Part shown: piece after piece, positions 53,610-64,000 of the stretch
Layout: every line of letters begins with the position of its first letter
How positions within the stretch are numbered: position 1 is the first letter of the stretch
NCBI RefSeq assembly: GCF_009469695.1
Contig: NZ_SSSR01000002.1
Location: 186,001 to 250,000 of the forward strand
Direction of reading: 5' to 3'
From: Propionivibrio limicola
Lineage (GTDB): Bacteria; Pseudomonadota; Gammaproteobacteria; Burkholderiales; Rhodocyclaceae
Length of the DNA: 64,000 nt
Position numbers and translations under genes: made by a program
The notes under the pieces: model-generated
Told to the model about the DNA's origin: nothing
What the model saw: the letters and a program-made list of their open reading frames with translations, nothing else
The model's database searches: none

Positions 53610-53655
53610 GGGTGCTCATCGGTGTTCTCTGTGTTTTTGTTAGCGGTGGGCGGCT

Positions 53656-53991
53656 TCAGATGCCGAGCAAGGCGGCGATTTTGGCCCGCGCCTCGGCGAG
53701 TTCGCCGGCGGTCGCCAGCCCTTTGTGTGTGGCCTGCCGCGCACGCCAGTCGAGACTCTTGACCTGATCGGCCAGAGCCACGCTATCAGGCTTGCCTGAA
53801 AGCGTGACTTCGAACGGGTACCCCTTGATGCGCGTTGTCAGCGGGCAGCACAGCATGAGACCCGTCTTGTTGTTGTAGGCGGCGGGACTGAGCACCAGTG
53901 CGGGCCGGTGCCCCGCCTGTTCGTGCCCGGCCTGCGGGTTGAATTGCAGCCAGACGATGTCGCCGGCTTCGGGAACGTAGCCGGTCGCCAT
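53656..53991 (-). CDS. mazF: MazF/PemK-type mRNA interferase toxin
   Basis: Ribosome-independent endoribonuclease toxin. The 111 residues show the PemK/MazF pattern: an early GDIVWLQFNPQAGHEQAGHR with the substrate-binding loop, then PALVLSPAAYN and CCPLTTRIKGYPFEV, which contains the catalytic Thr, and DQVKSLDWRAR. The ATG overlaps the antitoxin TGA (TGATG), so the pair is coupled. The conserved catalytic Arg/Thr appear present. The cleavage target is not predictable. Confidence 0.93.
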   Translation of the reverse strand: MATGYVPEAGDIVWLQFNPQAGHEQAGHRPALVLSPAAYNNKTGLMLCCPLTTRIKGYPFEVTLSGKPDSVALADQVKSLDWRARQATHKGLATAGELAEARAKIAALLGI

Positions 53992-54233
53992 CAAAACACC
54001 TCTTTGCCGACGGCTTCGCCGAAGTCGGCTTCACCGTGCAGGTTGTCCGGGGTGACGCCTTCCAGCAGATTGGCAAGGTCGTAGGCCTTGGGCCGCACCG
54101 GGTCGATCACGATCCGCCCGTTTTCCTCACGCACATCGACGGGGTCGTCCACGTTCAGGTGCGCGGCTTCCATGATGGCTGCGGGAATGCGCACGGAGGC
54201 GCTGTTTCCCCATTTCTTGACCAAGACTTGCAT
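53991..54233 (-). CDS. mazE: MazE-type antitoxin (AbrB family)
   Basis: An 80-residue DNA-binding antitoxin. The N-terminal swapped-hairpin AbrB domain (VLVKKWGNSASVRIPAAIME) is the MazE signature, and the acidic C-terminal tail (LEGVTPDNLHGEADFGEAVG) should block the MazF active site. AAGGAGACG precedes the ATG by four bases. Self-repression of the promoter upstream is usual for the family. Confidence 0.93.
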   Translation of the reverse strand: MQVLVKKWGNSASVRIPAAIMEAAHLNVDDPVDVREENGRIVIDPVRPKAYDLANLLEGVTPDNLHGEADFGEAVGKEVF

Positions 54234-54265
54234 GGCACGTCTCCTTGAGAATCTTCAAAGCGGGG

Positions 54266-54294
54266 ACTTTAGCAGCGCAATTTGAACGTTGCAA
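54266..54294 (-). promoter_or_regulatory. Promoter and possible operator of mazEF
   Basis: On the minus strand TTGCAA and TAAAGT are 17 bases apart (4/6 matches each). The -35 sits inside the palindrome AACGTTGCAACATT, which could be the site for MazE/MazF repression. Confidence 0.4.
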
Positions 54295-54422
54295 CATTGT
54301 TGATACCTTCGCGATGGAGAACACCTGACGTTGTGAGGACAACGGCAGGGGAAACGGTAGTAGACTTCGCCCTCTCGCTCAGGCCGGTTCCCTCCGGCCT
54401 TTGCCGTTCTGGACGATTCCCT

Positions 54423-56795
54423 ATGCACGACACCCAAACGCCCGACCTGTTCGCCGACCTTCCTGTGGCCGCGCCTCCCGCGCCACCCGTGCCGCCCGCC
54501 TCTGATGCCGTTGCGGACGAAGACGGCGACAGCATCCTGCTGCATGAAACCGCCGCGCGCGACTACCTCGAATACGCCGTCGCCGTGGTCAAGGGCCGCG
54601 CGCTGCCGGACGTGAAGGACGGGCAGAAGCCGGTGCAGCGGCGCGTGCTGTTCGCCATGCACGAACTCGGCCTCGCCGCCGGCGCCAAGCCGGTGAAATC
54701 GGCGCGCGTCGTCGGCGACGTGATCGGTAAGTACCACCCGCACGGCGATTCGTCGGCCTACGACGCGATGGTGCGCGTCGCGCAGCCGTTCTCGCTGCGC
54801 TACCCGCTCGTCGACGGCCAGGGCAACTTCGGCTCGCGCGACGGCGACAATGCGGCGGCGATGCGCTACACCGAAGCGCGCCTGACGCCGATCGCCGAAC
54901 TGTTGCTCGGCGAACTCGACGAAGGCACGGTCGATTTTCAGCCGAACTACGACGGCTCGTTCGACGAACCGGCCTTCCTGCCGGCCCGCCTGCCTTTCTC
55001 GCTGTTGAACGGCGCTTCCGGAATCGCTGTCGGCATGGCCACCGAAATGCCGCCGCACAACCTGCAGGAGGTCGCCAACGCGGCGATCTGCCTGATCGAG
55101 AATCCGCAGGCCGGCCTCGCCGACCTGATGCAACACATTCCCGGCCCGGATTACCCCGGCGGCGGGCAGATCATTTCCAGCGAATCCGAGATCGCCGCCG
55201 CTTATGCCAGCGGTCGCGGCAGCCTGCGCGTGCGCGCCCGCTACGACTTTGAGGAAATGGCGCGCGGCGCCTGGCAGCTCGTCATCAAGGAACTGCCGCC
55301 CGGCGTCTCGACTGCCAAGGTGCTGTCCGAAATCGGCGCGCTGATGAACCCGCAGCCCAAACCAGGCAAGAAAACAATCGAACAGTCGGCGGCGCAGTTG
55401 AAGGCGCTGTTCGCCGCGCACCTCGAACGCGCGCGCGACGAGTCGGGCAAGGACGACGACGTGCGGCTCGTCTTCGAGCCGGTCAGTTCGCGCCTCGACC
55501 GCGACGAGTTTGTCGCCCTGCTGCTGGCGCATACCAGCCTCGAAACGACCGCGCCGATCAACCTCGTCGCGGTCGGCATCGACGGCCGTCCGTGCCAGAA
55601 AACGCTGGCCGACCTGATTGGCGAGTGGTGCCAGTTCCGCCTGACCACCGTGCGCCGGCGCAGCGAATTCCGCCTCGGCAAGGCCAACGACCGCATCCAC
55701 ATCCTCGAAGGCCGGCACATCGTCTTCCTCAACATCGACGAAGTGATCCACCTCATCCGCGAGTCGGACGAGCCGAAACCCGCGCTGATGGCGCGTTTCA
55801 ACCTCTCGGAGCGGCAGGCCGACGACATCCTCGAAATCCGCCTGCGCCAGCTGGCCCGCCTCGAAGGCATCAAGATCGAGCAGGAACTGGAAAAGCTGCG
55901 CGCCGAGAAGGAAGCGCTGGAAAAGCTGCTCGGCAGCGACACACTGATGCGCCGCTTGGTCATCAAGGAAATCAAGGCCGATGCCGCCAAACACGGCGAC
56001 GCGCGGCGCACCGTCATCCAGCCGGCCACGATGGCGTCGCGCTCGGAAGTGGCGGCGGTGGCCGACGAGCCGGTGACGCTGATTGTCTCGGCCAAGGGCT
56101 GGGCGCGCGTGCGCCAGGGCCACAATCTCGACCTCTCCGGCGTTGCCTACAAGGACGGCGACGGCCCCGGTTCGACGCATGAATGCCGTTCGGTCGATTC
56201 GCTGGTCATCCTGTCGAACGAAGGTCGTGCTTTCACCGTGCCGGTCGCCGCGCTGCCCGACGGGCGCGGCATGGGCGCGCCGCTCGCCTCGTTCGTGGAA
56301 ATGGGCAGCAGCAAGATTGCGCACGTGCTTACCGGCAAGCCGGAGGACGAATTGCTCGTCGCCAAAACATCCGGTTACGGCTTCATCTGCACCTACGGCG
56401 ACCTGCTCTCGCGGCAGAAGGCGGGCAAGGCATTTTTGACGGTGGAGGACGGCACGTCCATCCTGCCGCCGGCTCGTGTGGCCGGCGCGGATCATCTCGC
56501 GGCGCTTTCCGACGACGGTCGCTTGCTCGTCTTCCCGCTCGACCAGATGAAGCGCCTCTCCGGCGGCAAGGGCGTGCAGATCATCGGCCTCAAGGACAAA
56601 GAAACGTTGAAAGCTGCGATTGCGGTGAAAGGCCCGGTGGTCAACATCAAGGGCGTTTTCCGCAACAAGCCCAAGGCGCTGCTCTCGGACGAGAAGCACC
56701 TCGGCCAGCGCGCGCGGCGCGGCGCGGCGGTGGGGCTGGTGAATAATCCGGTGATCTCGCTGGTCGCTGGGGCGGCGGAGGCAGCGGTGTCATAG
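54423..56795 (+). CDS. parC: DNA topoisomerase IV subunit A (ParC)
   Basis: DNA-breaking subunit of topoisomerase IV. The ATG used here gives 790 residues; an in-frame ATG 47 codons earlier would add a non-protein-like segment. The catalytic Tyr149 is in [10 protein letters not shown]. The quinolone-determining region reads [16 protein letters not shown], so the usual Ser is kept and the next position is Asp where E. coli ParC has Glu. A GyrA-like C-terminal beta-pinwheel with short motifs follows. The start of the protein (about 1-30) is Pro/Ala-rich and acidic. It lies downstream of the accessory block, with mazEF reading the other way. Confidence 0.96.
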   Translation: MHDTQTPDLFADLPVAAPPAPPVPPASDAVADEDGDSILLHETAARDYLEYAVAVVKGRALPDVKDGQKPVQRRVLFAMHELGLAAGAKPVKSARVVGDVIGKYHPHGDSSAYDAMVRVAQPFSLRYPLVDGQGNFGSRDGDNAAAMRYTEARLTPIAELLLGELDEGTVDFQPNYDGSFDEPAFLPARLPFSLLNGASGIAVGMATEMPPHNLQEVANAAICLIENPQAGLADLMQHIPGPDYPGGGQIISSESEIAAAYASGRGSLRVRARYDFEEMARGAWQLVIKELPPGVSTAKVLSEIGALMNPQPKPGKKTIEQSAAQLKALFAAHLERARDESGKDDDVRLVFEPVSSRLDRDEFVALLLAHTSLETTAPINLVAVGIDGRPCQKTLADLIGEWCQFRLTTVRRRSEFRLGKANDRIHILEGRHIVFLNIDEVIHLIRESDEPKPALMARFNLSERQADDILEIRLRQLARLEGIKIEQELEKLRAEKEALEKLLGSDTLMRRLVIKEIKADAAKHGDARRTVIQPATMASRSEVAAVADEPVTLIVSAKGWARVRQGHNLDLSGVAYKDGDGPGSTHECRSVDSLVILSNEGRAFTVPVAALPDGRGMGAPLASFVEMGSSKIAHVLTGKPEDELLVAKTSGYGFICTYGDLLSRQKAGKAFLTVEDGTSILPPARVAGADHLAALSDDGRLLVFPLDQMKRLSGGKGVQIIGLKDKETLKAAIAVKGPVVNIKGVFRNKPKALLSDEKHLGQRARRGAAVGLVNNPVISLVAGAAEAAVS

Positions 56796-56938
56796 GAGGT
56801 GGCGCTGTTCACCGCGGTAGCCCATCGGGGTGGGGCGCGATGATGACGAGGCGAAATGGCGGTGCAAAAAACCGGATTCGGCACGCCGATGCTTTAAAAT
56901 GGCGCCCCTTCCGAAAGAACTCGTCAGGAAAGCTGAAA

Positions 56939-57481
56939 GTGACACCCAATCGTTACCACCCCGCGCTCCGTGTGCTCCACTGGATGATCGCCGTTCTGAT
57001 CGTTGCAGCGCTCATCCTCGGTACCTTTGTGATGGCGAAAACGCCGAACATTGATCCGTCCAAGAAATTCATGCTCGTCAAGCACATGCTGACTGGCTTC
57101 GCTATCCTCGGGCTTACGTTGGCCCGGATTTTTGTCCGGCCGAAGACGCGCCGGCCGCCGCCCGTGTATTCCGGGATCGAGATGGCCGACTGGATCGTTC
57201 CGTTCGTTCATCGCATCTTCGATGTCCTGGTTCTCGGGATGATCGCCAGTGGCGTCGCTATTGCGATTCACGTCGATCTGCTCGGGATTTTGTGGCGTGG
57301 CGAAGCGCTCCCCGAGGGGTTTGCCGGGGTGACCGCGCATACGATCCACGTTTATGTTGCACGCGCGCTTGGCGGCTTCCTCGCGCTCCATGTCTGCGGG
57401 GCCTTCTACCATCAGTTTGTGCTCCGCGACCGGCTGCTTTCGCGGATGTCGCCGATGGTCTGGAAGAATCAAAACGGCTAA
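56939..57481 (+). CDS. Cytochrome b561-family membrane protein
   Basis: Inner-membrane dihaem cytochrome of about 180 residues, likely moving electrons between quinol and a periplasmic acceptor. The GTG start is chosen because AGGAAAG lies seven bases before it and the product has the usual length; an upstream ATG in frame gives an atypical basic extension. Four hydrophobic segments are visible. The axial His residues are in RYHPALRVLHW, KHMLTGF, PFVHRIFD and the last helix HVCGAFYHQF. Its electron partner is not encoded nearby. Confidence 0.85.
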   Translation: MTPNRYHPALRVLHWMIAVLIVAALILGTFVMAKTPNIDPSKKFMLVKHMLTGFAILGLTLARIFVRPKTRRPPPVYSGIEMADWIVPFVHRIFDVLVLGMIASGVAIAIHVDLLGILWRGEALPEGFAGVTAHTIHVYVARALGGFLALHVCGAFYHQFVLRDRLLSRMSPMVWKNQNG

Positions 57482-57502
57482 CGGCTTGAAGAAGATAACA
57501 GC

Positions 57503-58342
57503 ATGAATCTCATCATCCAGAGCGGCGCCATGCCGACGTTTCTTCTTGATCGGGTGGTGGCGGCGACCGGCGCCAGCCGCGTCGAGCCGCGACCGCCACA
57601 GGTGGTTTGTTTGCACGAGGCCGAGCGTACCGCCGAGTTCGACGCGCTGATTCCGCTGATCGAGGCGGAAAAGCTCGACTGGGCCTTCGTCGAAGCCGGG
57701 CGGAAACTGTCGGACTTGGGTTTGATCTGTTTCGACATGGATTCGACGCTGATCACGATCGAGTGCATCGACGAACTGGCCGATTTCGCCGGTAAGAAGG
57801 CGGAAGTTTCGGCGGTGACCGAAGCCGCGATGCGTGGCGAAATGGACTATCGCGAAAGCCTGCGCCGCCGGCTGGCGCTGATGGCCGGGCTGGATGCGCG
57901 GGTGCTCGCCCGTGTGTATGGCGAGCGTCTGCTGCTCTCGCCGGGGGCGCGCGAACTCCTGGCCGCGGCGCAGGAGGCTGGCTTGCGGACGGCGATTCTC
58001 TCCGGTGGCTTCACGTATTTCACCGAGCGCTTGCGCATCGAGTTGGGTTTTGACTTCGCCACCTCGAACGAGCTGGAAATTTCCGGCGGCAAGCTGACTG
58101 GGCGGGTCGTCGGCGACATCGTCGACGCGTCGGCCAAGGCGCATCATCTGGCGCGGCTGACCGACGAGCTGGGGTTGCACAAGGAGCAGGTCATCGCCAT
58201 CGGCGACGGCGCCAACGACCTGATGATGATGGCGCAAGCCGGCCTATCGGTGGCCTACCGCGCCAAGCCGGCGACGCGCGCCAAGGCGGATGTGGCGATC
58301 AATTTCGGCGGACTGGATGCGGTGCTGAATCTGTTTGCTTGA
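57503..58342 (+). CDS. serB: Phosphoserine phosphatase SerB
   Basis: Last step of serine synthesis, phosphoserine to serine. HAD-type motif I is DMDST with nucleophile D78 and acid D80. Motif II is in ILSGGFTYF and motif III in GDGANDLMMM. The N-terminal 70 residues are an ACT-like regulatory part. The 279 residues are normal for SerB. It follows cytochrome b561 by 21 bases and may share its transcript. Confidence 0.96.
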   Translation: MNLIIQSGAMPTFLLDRVVAATGASRVEPRPPQVVCLHEAERTAEFDALIPLIEAEKLDWAFVEAGRKLSDLGLICFDMDSTLITIECIDELADFAGKKAEVSAVTEAAMRGEMDYRESLRRRLALMAGLDARVLARVYGERLLLSPGARELLAAAQEAGLRTAILSGGFTYFTERLRIELGFDFATSNELEISGGKLTGRVVGDIVDASAKAHHLARLTDELGLHKEQVIAIGDGANDLMMMAQAGLSVAYRAKPATRAKADVAINFGGLDAVLNLFA

Positions 58343-58425
58343 GTGCGTGGGCGCTTGATGGGCGATGGCATCTTTTCTGACGGCCTTCACATAGAATTAC
58401 AGCATTGAACGTCGGGAGCGAGACC

Positions 58426-59529
58426 TTGGACAAACAATGGTCGCTGGAGTCGGTTGGCACGGATGGCGCACGCGTGGAGCTGGTGATCCCGGGGCTTCCG
58501 TGCAGCATCGGCCGTGGCAAGGAGAACGATCTGGTGGTCGCGAATCCGGGCTTGAGTCGGGTTCATGCGGTGCTGACGCGGGATATCACCGGCCAGCTCC
58601 GCCTAGTCGATGAAAACAGCACGAACGGCACCTTCGTCAATCGGCAGCGGATCGACGGCTACTGTCTGCTCAAAGAGAACGACATCATCCACTTCGCCAG
58701 CGCCGAATTCAGGTTGCGTTGTCGTTGGGCCGAGCAATCGAGCGTGCTGGCATTCGACGAGATGGGCACGATGGTGCTGTCGCCGGACATGGTCTTGCCG
58801 CAACATTTCCTGCCCAATGAAGCCGAGTTCGACGAGCTGATCATGGGCCGTGGCCTGTCCGGCGCGGCGCAGCCGATCGTCGATGCGCAAACGCGGCGGG
58901 TCGTCGCCTATGAACTGCTCGGCCGCGCCAATCATCCGCAGCTGCCCAAATCGCCGATCGAGCTGTTCGGCATGGCGCGGGCGATGGATCGCGAAGTCGA
59001 ATTGAGCCTGGCTTTCCGCGAGTTTGGTATCAGTGAGTTTGCGCCGCGTCTCGCCGGGCATACGCTGTTCCTCAACGCGCACCCGAAAGAGACCTTCAGC
59101 GAGGTGTTTTTCGCCAATCTCGAGCGCATCCGCCGGGCGTCGCCGCGACTGGGCATCGTGGTCGAAATCCACGAATCGGCGGTCACCGACGTCGCGCAAC
59201 TGCATACGCTGGCCCACCGTCTTGAAGCGCTGGACATCCGCTTCGCCTATGACGATTTTGGCGCCGGGCAGGCGCGGCTGCTCGAACTGGCCGATGTTCC
59301 CGCCCACTTCGTGAAGTTCGACATGTCGCTCATCCGCGGCCTGCACAAAGCCAGCCCGCGCAAGCAGAAGGTCGTTCGTGATCTGGTGCAGATGGTCCTG
59401 GCGACGGGGTCGGTGCCGCTGGCCGAGGGCGTGGAAGACGAGGACGAGGCGCGCGCCTGCGTTGACATGGGCTTCCAGCTGATTCAGGGCTATCTGACCG
59501 GCAAACCGGTTTCCGCCGCTTCGCTCTGA
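58426..59529 (+). CDS. FHA-EAL domain fusion protein
   Basis: Combines phosphopeptide binding with a c-di-GMP phosphodiesterase-type domain. The N-terminal FHA domain (about 15-95) has SIGRGKENDLVV, SRVHAVL and NSTNGTFVN, the complete FHA signature. The C-terminal EAL domain (about 145-365) has ELL in place of EAL but keeps the other metal and catalytic residues: N in LFLNAHP, EIHES, YDDFGAG, KFD, AEGVE and QGYLTGKP. It may therefore be active. A TTG start is used because GGGAG lies seven bases upstream; an earlier TTG has no such site. Confidence 0.88.
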   Translation: MDKQWSLESVGTDGARVELVIPGLPCSIGRGKENDLVVANPGLSRVHAVLTRDITGQLRLVDENSTNGTFVNRQRIDGYCLLKENDIIHFASAEFRLRCRWAEQSSVLAFDEMGTMVLSPDMVLPQHFLPNEAEFDELIMGRGLSGAAQPIVDAQTRRVVAYELLGRANHPQLPKSPIELFGMARAMDREVELSLAFREFGISEFAPRLAGHTLFLNAHPKETFSEVFFANLERIRRASPRLGIVVEIHESAVTDVAQLHTLAHRLEALDIRFAYDDFGAGQARLLELADVPAHFVKFDMSLIRGLHKASPRKQKVVRDLVQMVLATGSVPLAEGVEDEDEARACVDMGFQLIQGYLTGKPVSAASL

Positions 59530-59544
59530 GCGGCGTTGTTCGCC

Positions 59545-60189
59545 TTATCGTTCATTCTGCGGTGCCATTTCCCGCCGTCTGTCCACGGCGGCTTTCACGG
59601 CCCACCATAGCCGCACGCCGAGCAGGCCGGCGACTAACATCGCGTAAAGGGCGACAGTGCCGAAGTCGTTCTTGCCGGCCTTGTGCCACCAATAATGCAG
59701 GATCGCAGCGACGGCGATGAGGTAGAGAAGCCGGTGCAGGCTCACCCAGTAATGGCCGAGGCGGCGCATCATGCCCGGCGTCGAGGTGGCGGCGAGCGGG
59801 ATGAGCAGGACGAAGGCGGTGAAGCCGGCGGCGATGAAGGGGCGTCGGAGCACGTCCTGCCACATGGCGGCAAAATCAAGGTTGTGGTCGAGCCAGAACC
59901 AGATGGCGAAATGCAGCACGGCGTAAAAGAAGCTGTAGAGGCCGAGCATGCGCCGGAACCTCATCCACCGCGACCAGCCGGTCAGGCGTTTGGCCGGAGT
60001 CATCGACAGCGTCAGGCAGAGGAAGACGAGTGCCCACGTGCCGGTCGAATGCGTGACGAACTCGACCGGATTGGCACCGAGCCCGTCGCTCATGCCGAGC
60101 CAGACGAGGCGCAGCAGTGGCAGCAGGCTGGCGAGAAAGACGCCGAGGCGGAGAAGGTTGAAGGGTGTCATCGCTGGTTTGCGGCCCAT
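59545..60189 (-). CDS. msrQ: MsrQ haem-binding membrane subunit of the MsrPQ methionine sulfoxide reductase
   Basis: Inner-membrane cytochrome b that passes quinol electrons to MsrP. The protein of about 214 residues has six hydrophobic segments. The haem-ligand pattern is visible: H in FFYAVLHFAIWFW, then HYWVSLHRLLYL and ILHYWWHKAG. The LGANPVEFVTHSTG start block matches MsrQ/YedZ. The ATG is chosen over a GTG two codons upstream. Its partner msrP is upstream on the same strand, separated by an inverted repeat. Confidence 0.94.
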   Translation of the reverse strand: MGRKPAMTPFNLLRLGVFLASLLPLLRLVWLGMSDGLGANPVEFVTHSTGTWALVFLCLTLSMTPAKRLTGWSRWMRFRRMLGLYSFFYAVLHFAIWFWLDHNLDFAAMWQDVLRRPFIAAGFTAFVLLIPLAATSTPGMMRRLGHYWVSLHRLLYLIAVAAILHYWWHKAGKNDFGTVALYAMLVAGLLGVRLWWAVKAAVDRRREMAPQNER

Positions 60190-60230
60190 CTTCACGGACG
60201 CACCGAGTAGTCAGACAACGAAAAAAGCGA

Positions 60231-60318
60231 ACCACCAAGGCACCAAGCACACCAAGAGAGCACCAAGTTAACCCCCTGTTTTCTTGGTGAATATTTGTGT
60301 TCTTGGTGTCTTGGTGGT
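60231..60318. repeat. CACCAAG-type inverted dispersed repeat between msrP and msrQ
   Basis: The left arm begins ACCACCAAGGCACCAAG and the right arm ends with its near-exact complement (16 of 17 bases). Both arms are built of repeated CACCAAG-like units (CACCAAG / CTTGGTG). It could form a long hairpin in the msrPQ transcript. The motif resembles dispersed repeats that I have seen in other environmental bacterial genomes. Confidence 0.6.
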
Positions 60319-60355
60319 GAGGCATTTATTCATGCTCTTTAACATGACCAGGCTC

Positions 60356-61339
<984 letters not shown>

Positions 61340-61476
61340 TGTTCGCCTCCGTCCGTGATCACACGCTATTTAGGCCGGCGCAACAGGCCATTGGTTCCGG
61401 GCGCATTGCGCCGAATCGGCGGCGGTAATACGCTTGCCGGCACTGCTGTCAACTTTTCAGGAACAAGGATTCCGTC

Positions 61477-61947
61477 ATGATCGCCAAAACCGCTTTCGCC
61501 GCACTTCCCATTTTTCTCGCCGTGCTGGCCGTTCCCGCGCAGGCGGAAACAGTGGGCTGTGTGACGACCGCCTGGAAACTGCTCGGCGCCAACCATAAAG
61601 TCTGCGTCGAGTCGTTACACGACCCCAAAATTCCCGGCGTGACCTGCCACGTCAGCCAAGCGAGAACGGGCGGCATCAGCGGTTCGCTCGGACTGGCGCA
61701 GGACCCGTCGCAATTCTCGCTGGCTTGCCGCCAGACCGGGCCGATCACCTTGCCGGACAAACTGCCGAAAGAGGCGACCATCTTCACCGAGGACACCTCG
61801 GTGCTGTTCAAGGAGACGCGCGTCATCCGCATGTGGGACGCAGCGAACCGGACGCTCGTCTATCTGGCGATCAGCCGCAAGCTGATCGAGGGCGCCCCGG
61901 CCAACAGCATTTCGACCGTGCCGGTCATGCCGTGGGGCGGGCGTTAG
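61477..61947 (+). CDS. creA: CreA-family periplasmic protein
   Basis: A secreted protein of 156 residues whose role is not established. The signal peptide is about residues 1-23. The mature part has the CreA signatures ETVGCVTTAWKLLGANHKVC, HDPKIPGVTCHVSQARTGG, and ending VFKETRVIRMWD-like and LVYLAISRKLIEGAPANSIS. Four cysteines may form disulfides. AAGGATT precedes the ATG. It is divergent from msrP. The symbol rests on family resemblance. Confidence 0.93.
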   Translation: MIAKTAFAALPIFLAVLAVPAQAETVGCVTTAWKLLGANHKVCVESLHDPKIPGVTCHVSQARTGGISGSLGLAQDPSQFSLACRQTGPITLPDKLPKEATIFTEDTSVLFKETRVIRMWDAANRTLVYLAISRKLIEGAPANSISTVPVMPWGGR

Positions 61948-62130
61948 CCGGCCTTTTCCGCTTATCGCCGGCAACGAGAGATGTATGCCGCCCGATTTTT
62001 CTTGAGAAGCTGATTTGAGCGCCTAGAATTAGGTGCGGCGCCGGCTTATGACATGTCATAGGTTGGCGAGAAAATTCTTGCAGCCGTTCAGACGATCAGC
62101 CGATAGCGGGCAAGGCTTACAGGGGGATGC

Positions 62131-64000
<1,870 letters not shown>

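Noticed and set aside
54255-56699. Leftward open frame of over 800 codons opposite parC
   Set aside because: ParC on the other strand is unambiguous; the antisense frame is Arg/His-rich with no family features.

Overview
The window is GC-rich, densely coded Gram-negative DNA. The gene families are flagellar fli/flg genes with an FlrB/FlrC-type sigma-54 control pair, a pilE-fimT-pilVWX-pilY1 minor pilin operon, parE/parC, msrPQ, serB, aroE and creA. Together they suggest a motile betaproteobacterium, probably a Rhodocyclales relative (Dechloromonas/Azonexus-like). That placement is inference from family content and style, not from a database match.

Region 1 (1-30.9 kb) is a flagellar supercluster. 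Rightward genes are flgF (cut by the window edge), flgG, flgH, flgI, flgJ, flgK, flgL and a small secreted protein. Leftward genes are fliO-P-Q-R and fliF-G-H-I-J-K-L-M-N. Divergent from fliF are the two-component genes flrB-flrC, followed by fliE behind a clear sigma-54 promoter. After a GNAT/DUF1778 toxin-antitoxin pair comes a leftward late block: fliC, flaG, fliD, fliS, a fliT-like gene, a second fliK-like gene, an orphan FlhB C-terminal-domain gene and a YcgR-type c-di-GMP brake. Two tandem sigma-28 promoters precede fliC. The layout fits a staged hierarchy: FlrBC/sigma-54 drives middle genes and FliA drives flagellin.

Region 2 (31-37.6 kb) holds a diguanylate cyclase, an unusual tRNA-Thr(UGU) with its own -10 box and terminator, a HepT/MntA toxin-antitoxin pair, a Fic AMP-transferase, a small hypothetical gene, an orphan TRAP solute-binding protein and aroE.

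Region 3 (37.6-44.2 kb) is the leftward minor pilin operon pilE-fimT-pilV-pilW-pilX-pilY1, for type IV pilus priming and the tip adhesin.

Region 4 (44.6-56.8 kb) has the topoisomerase IV genes parE and parC separated by an accessory block. The block contains a DUF1275 membrane protein, a YhcG/DUF1016 nuclease-like gene, an intact type III-like restriction helicase, a mod methyltransferase broken into two fragments and lacking its catalytic centre, and a MazEF pair. The broken mod beside an intact res is the most notable accessory observation.

Region 5 (56.9-64 kb) is a housekeeping and signalling stretch: cytochrome b561, serB, an FHA-EAL protein, msrQ and msrP separated by an inverted dispersed repeat, creA, and a hybrid histidine kinase that runs off the right edge. 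No rRNA, insertion sequence, prophage or CRISPR array was seen.
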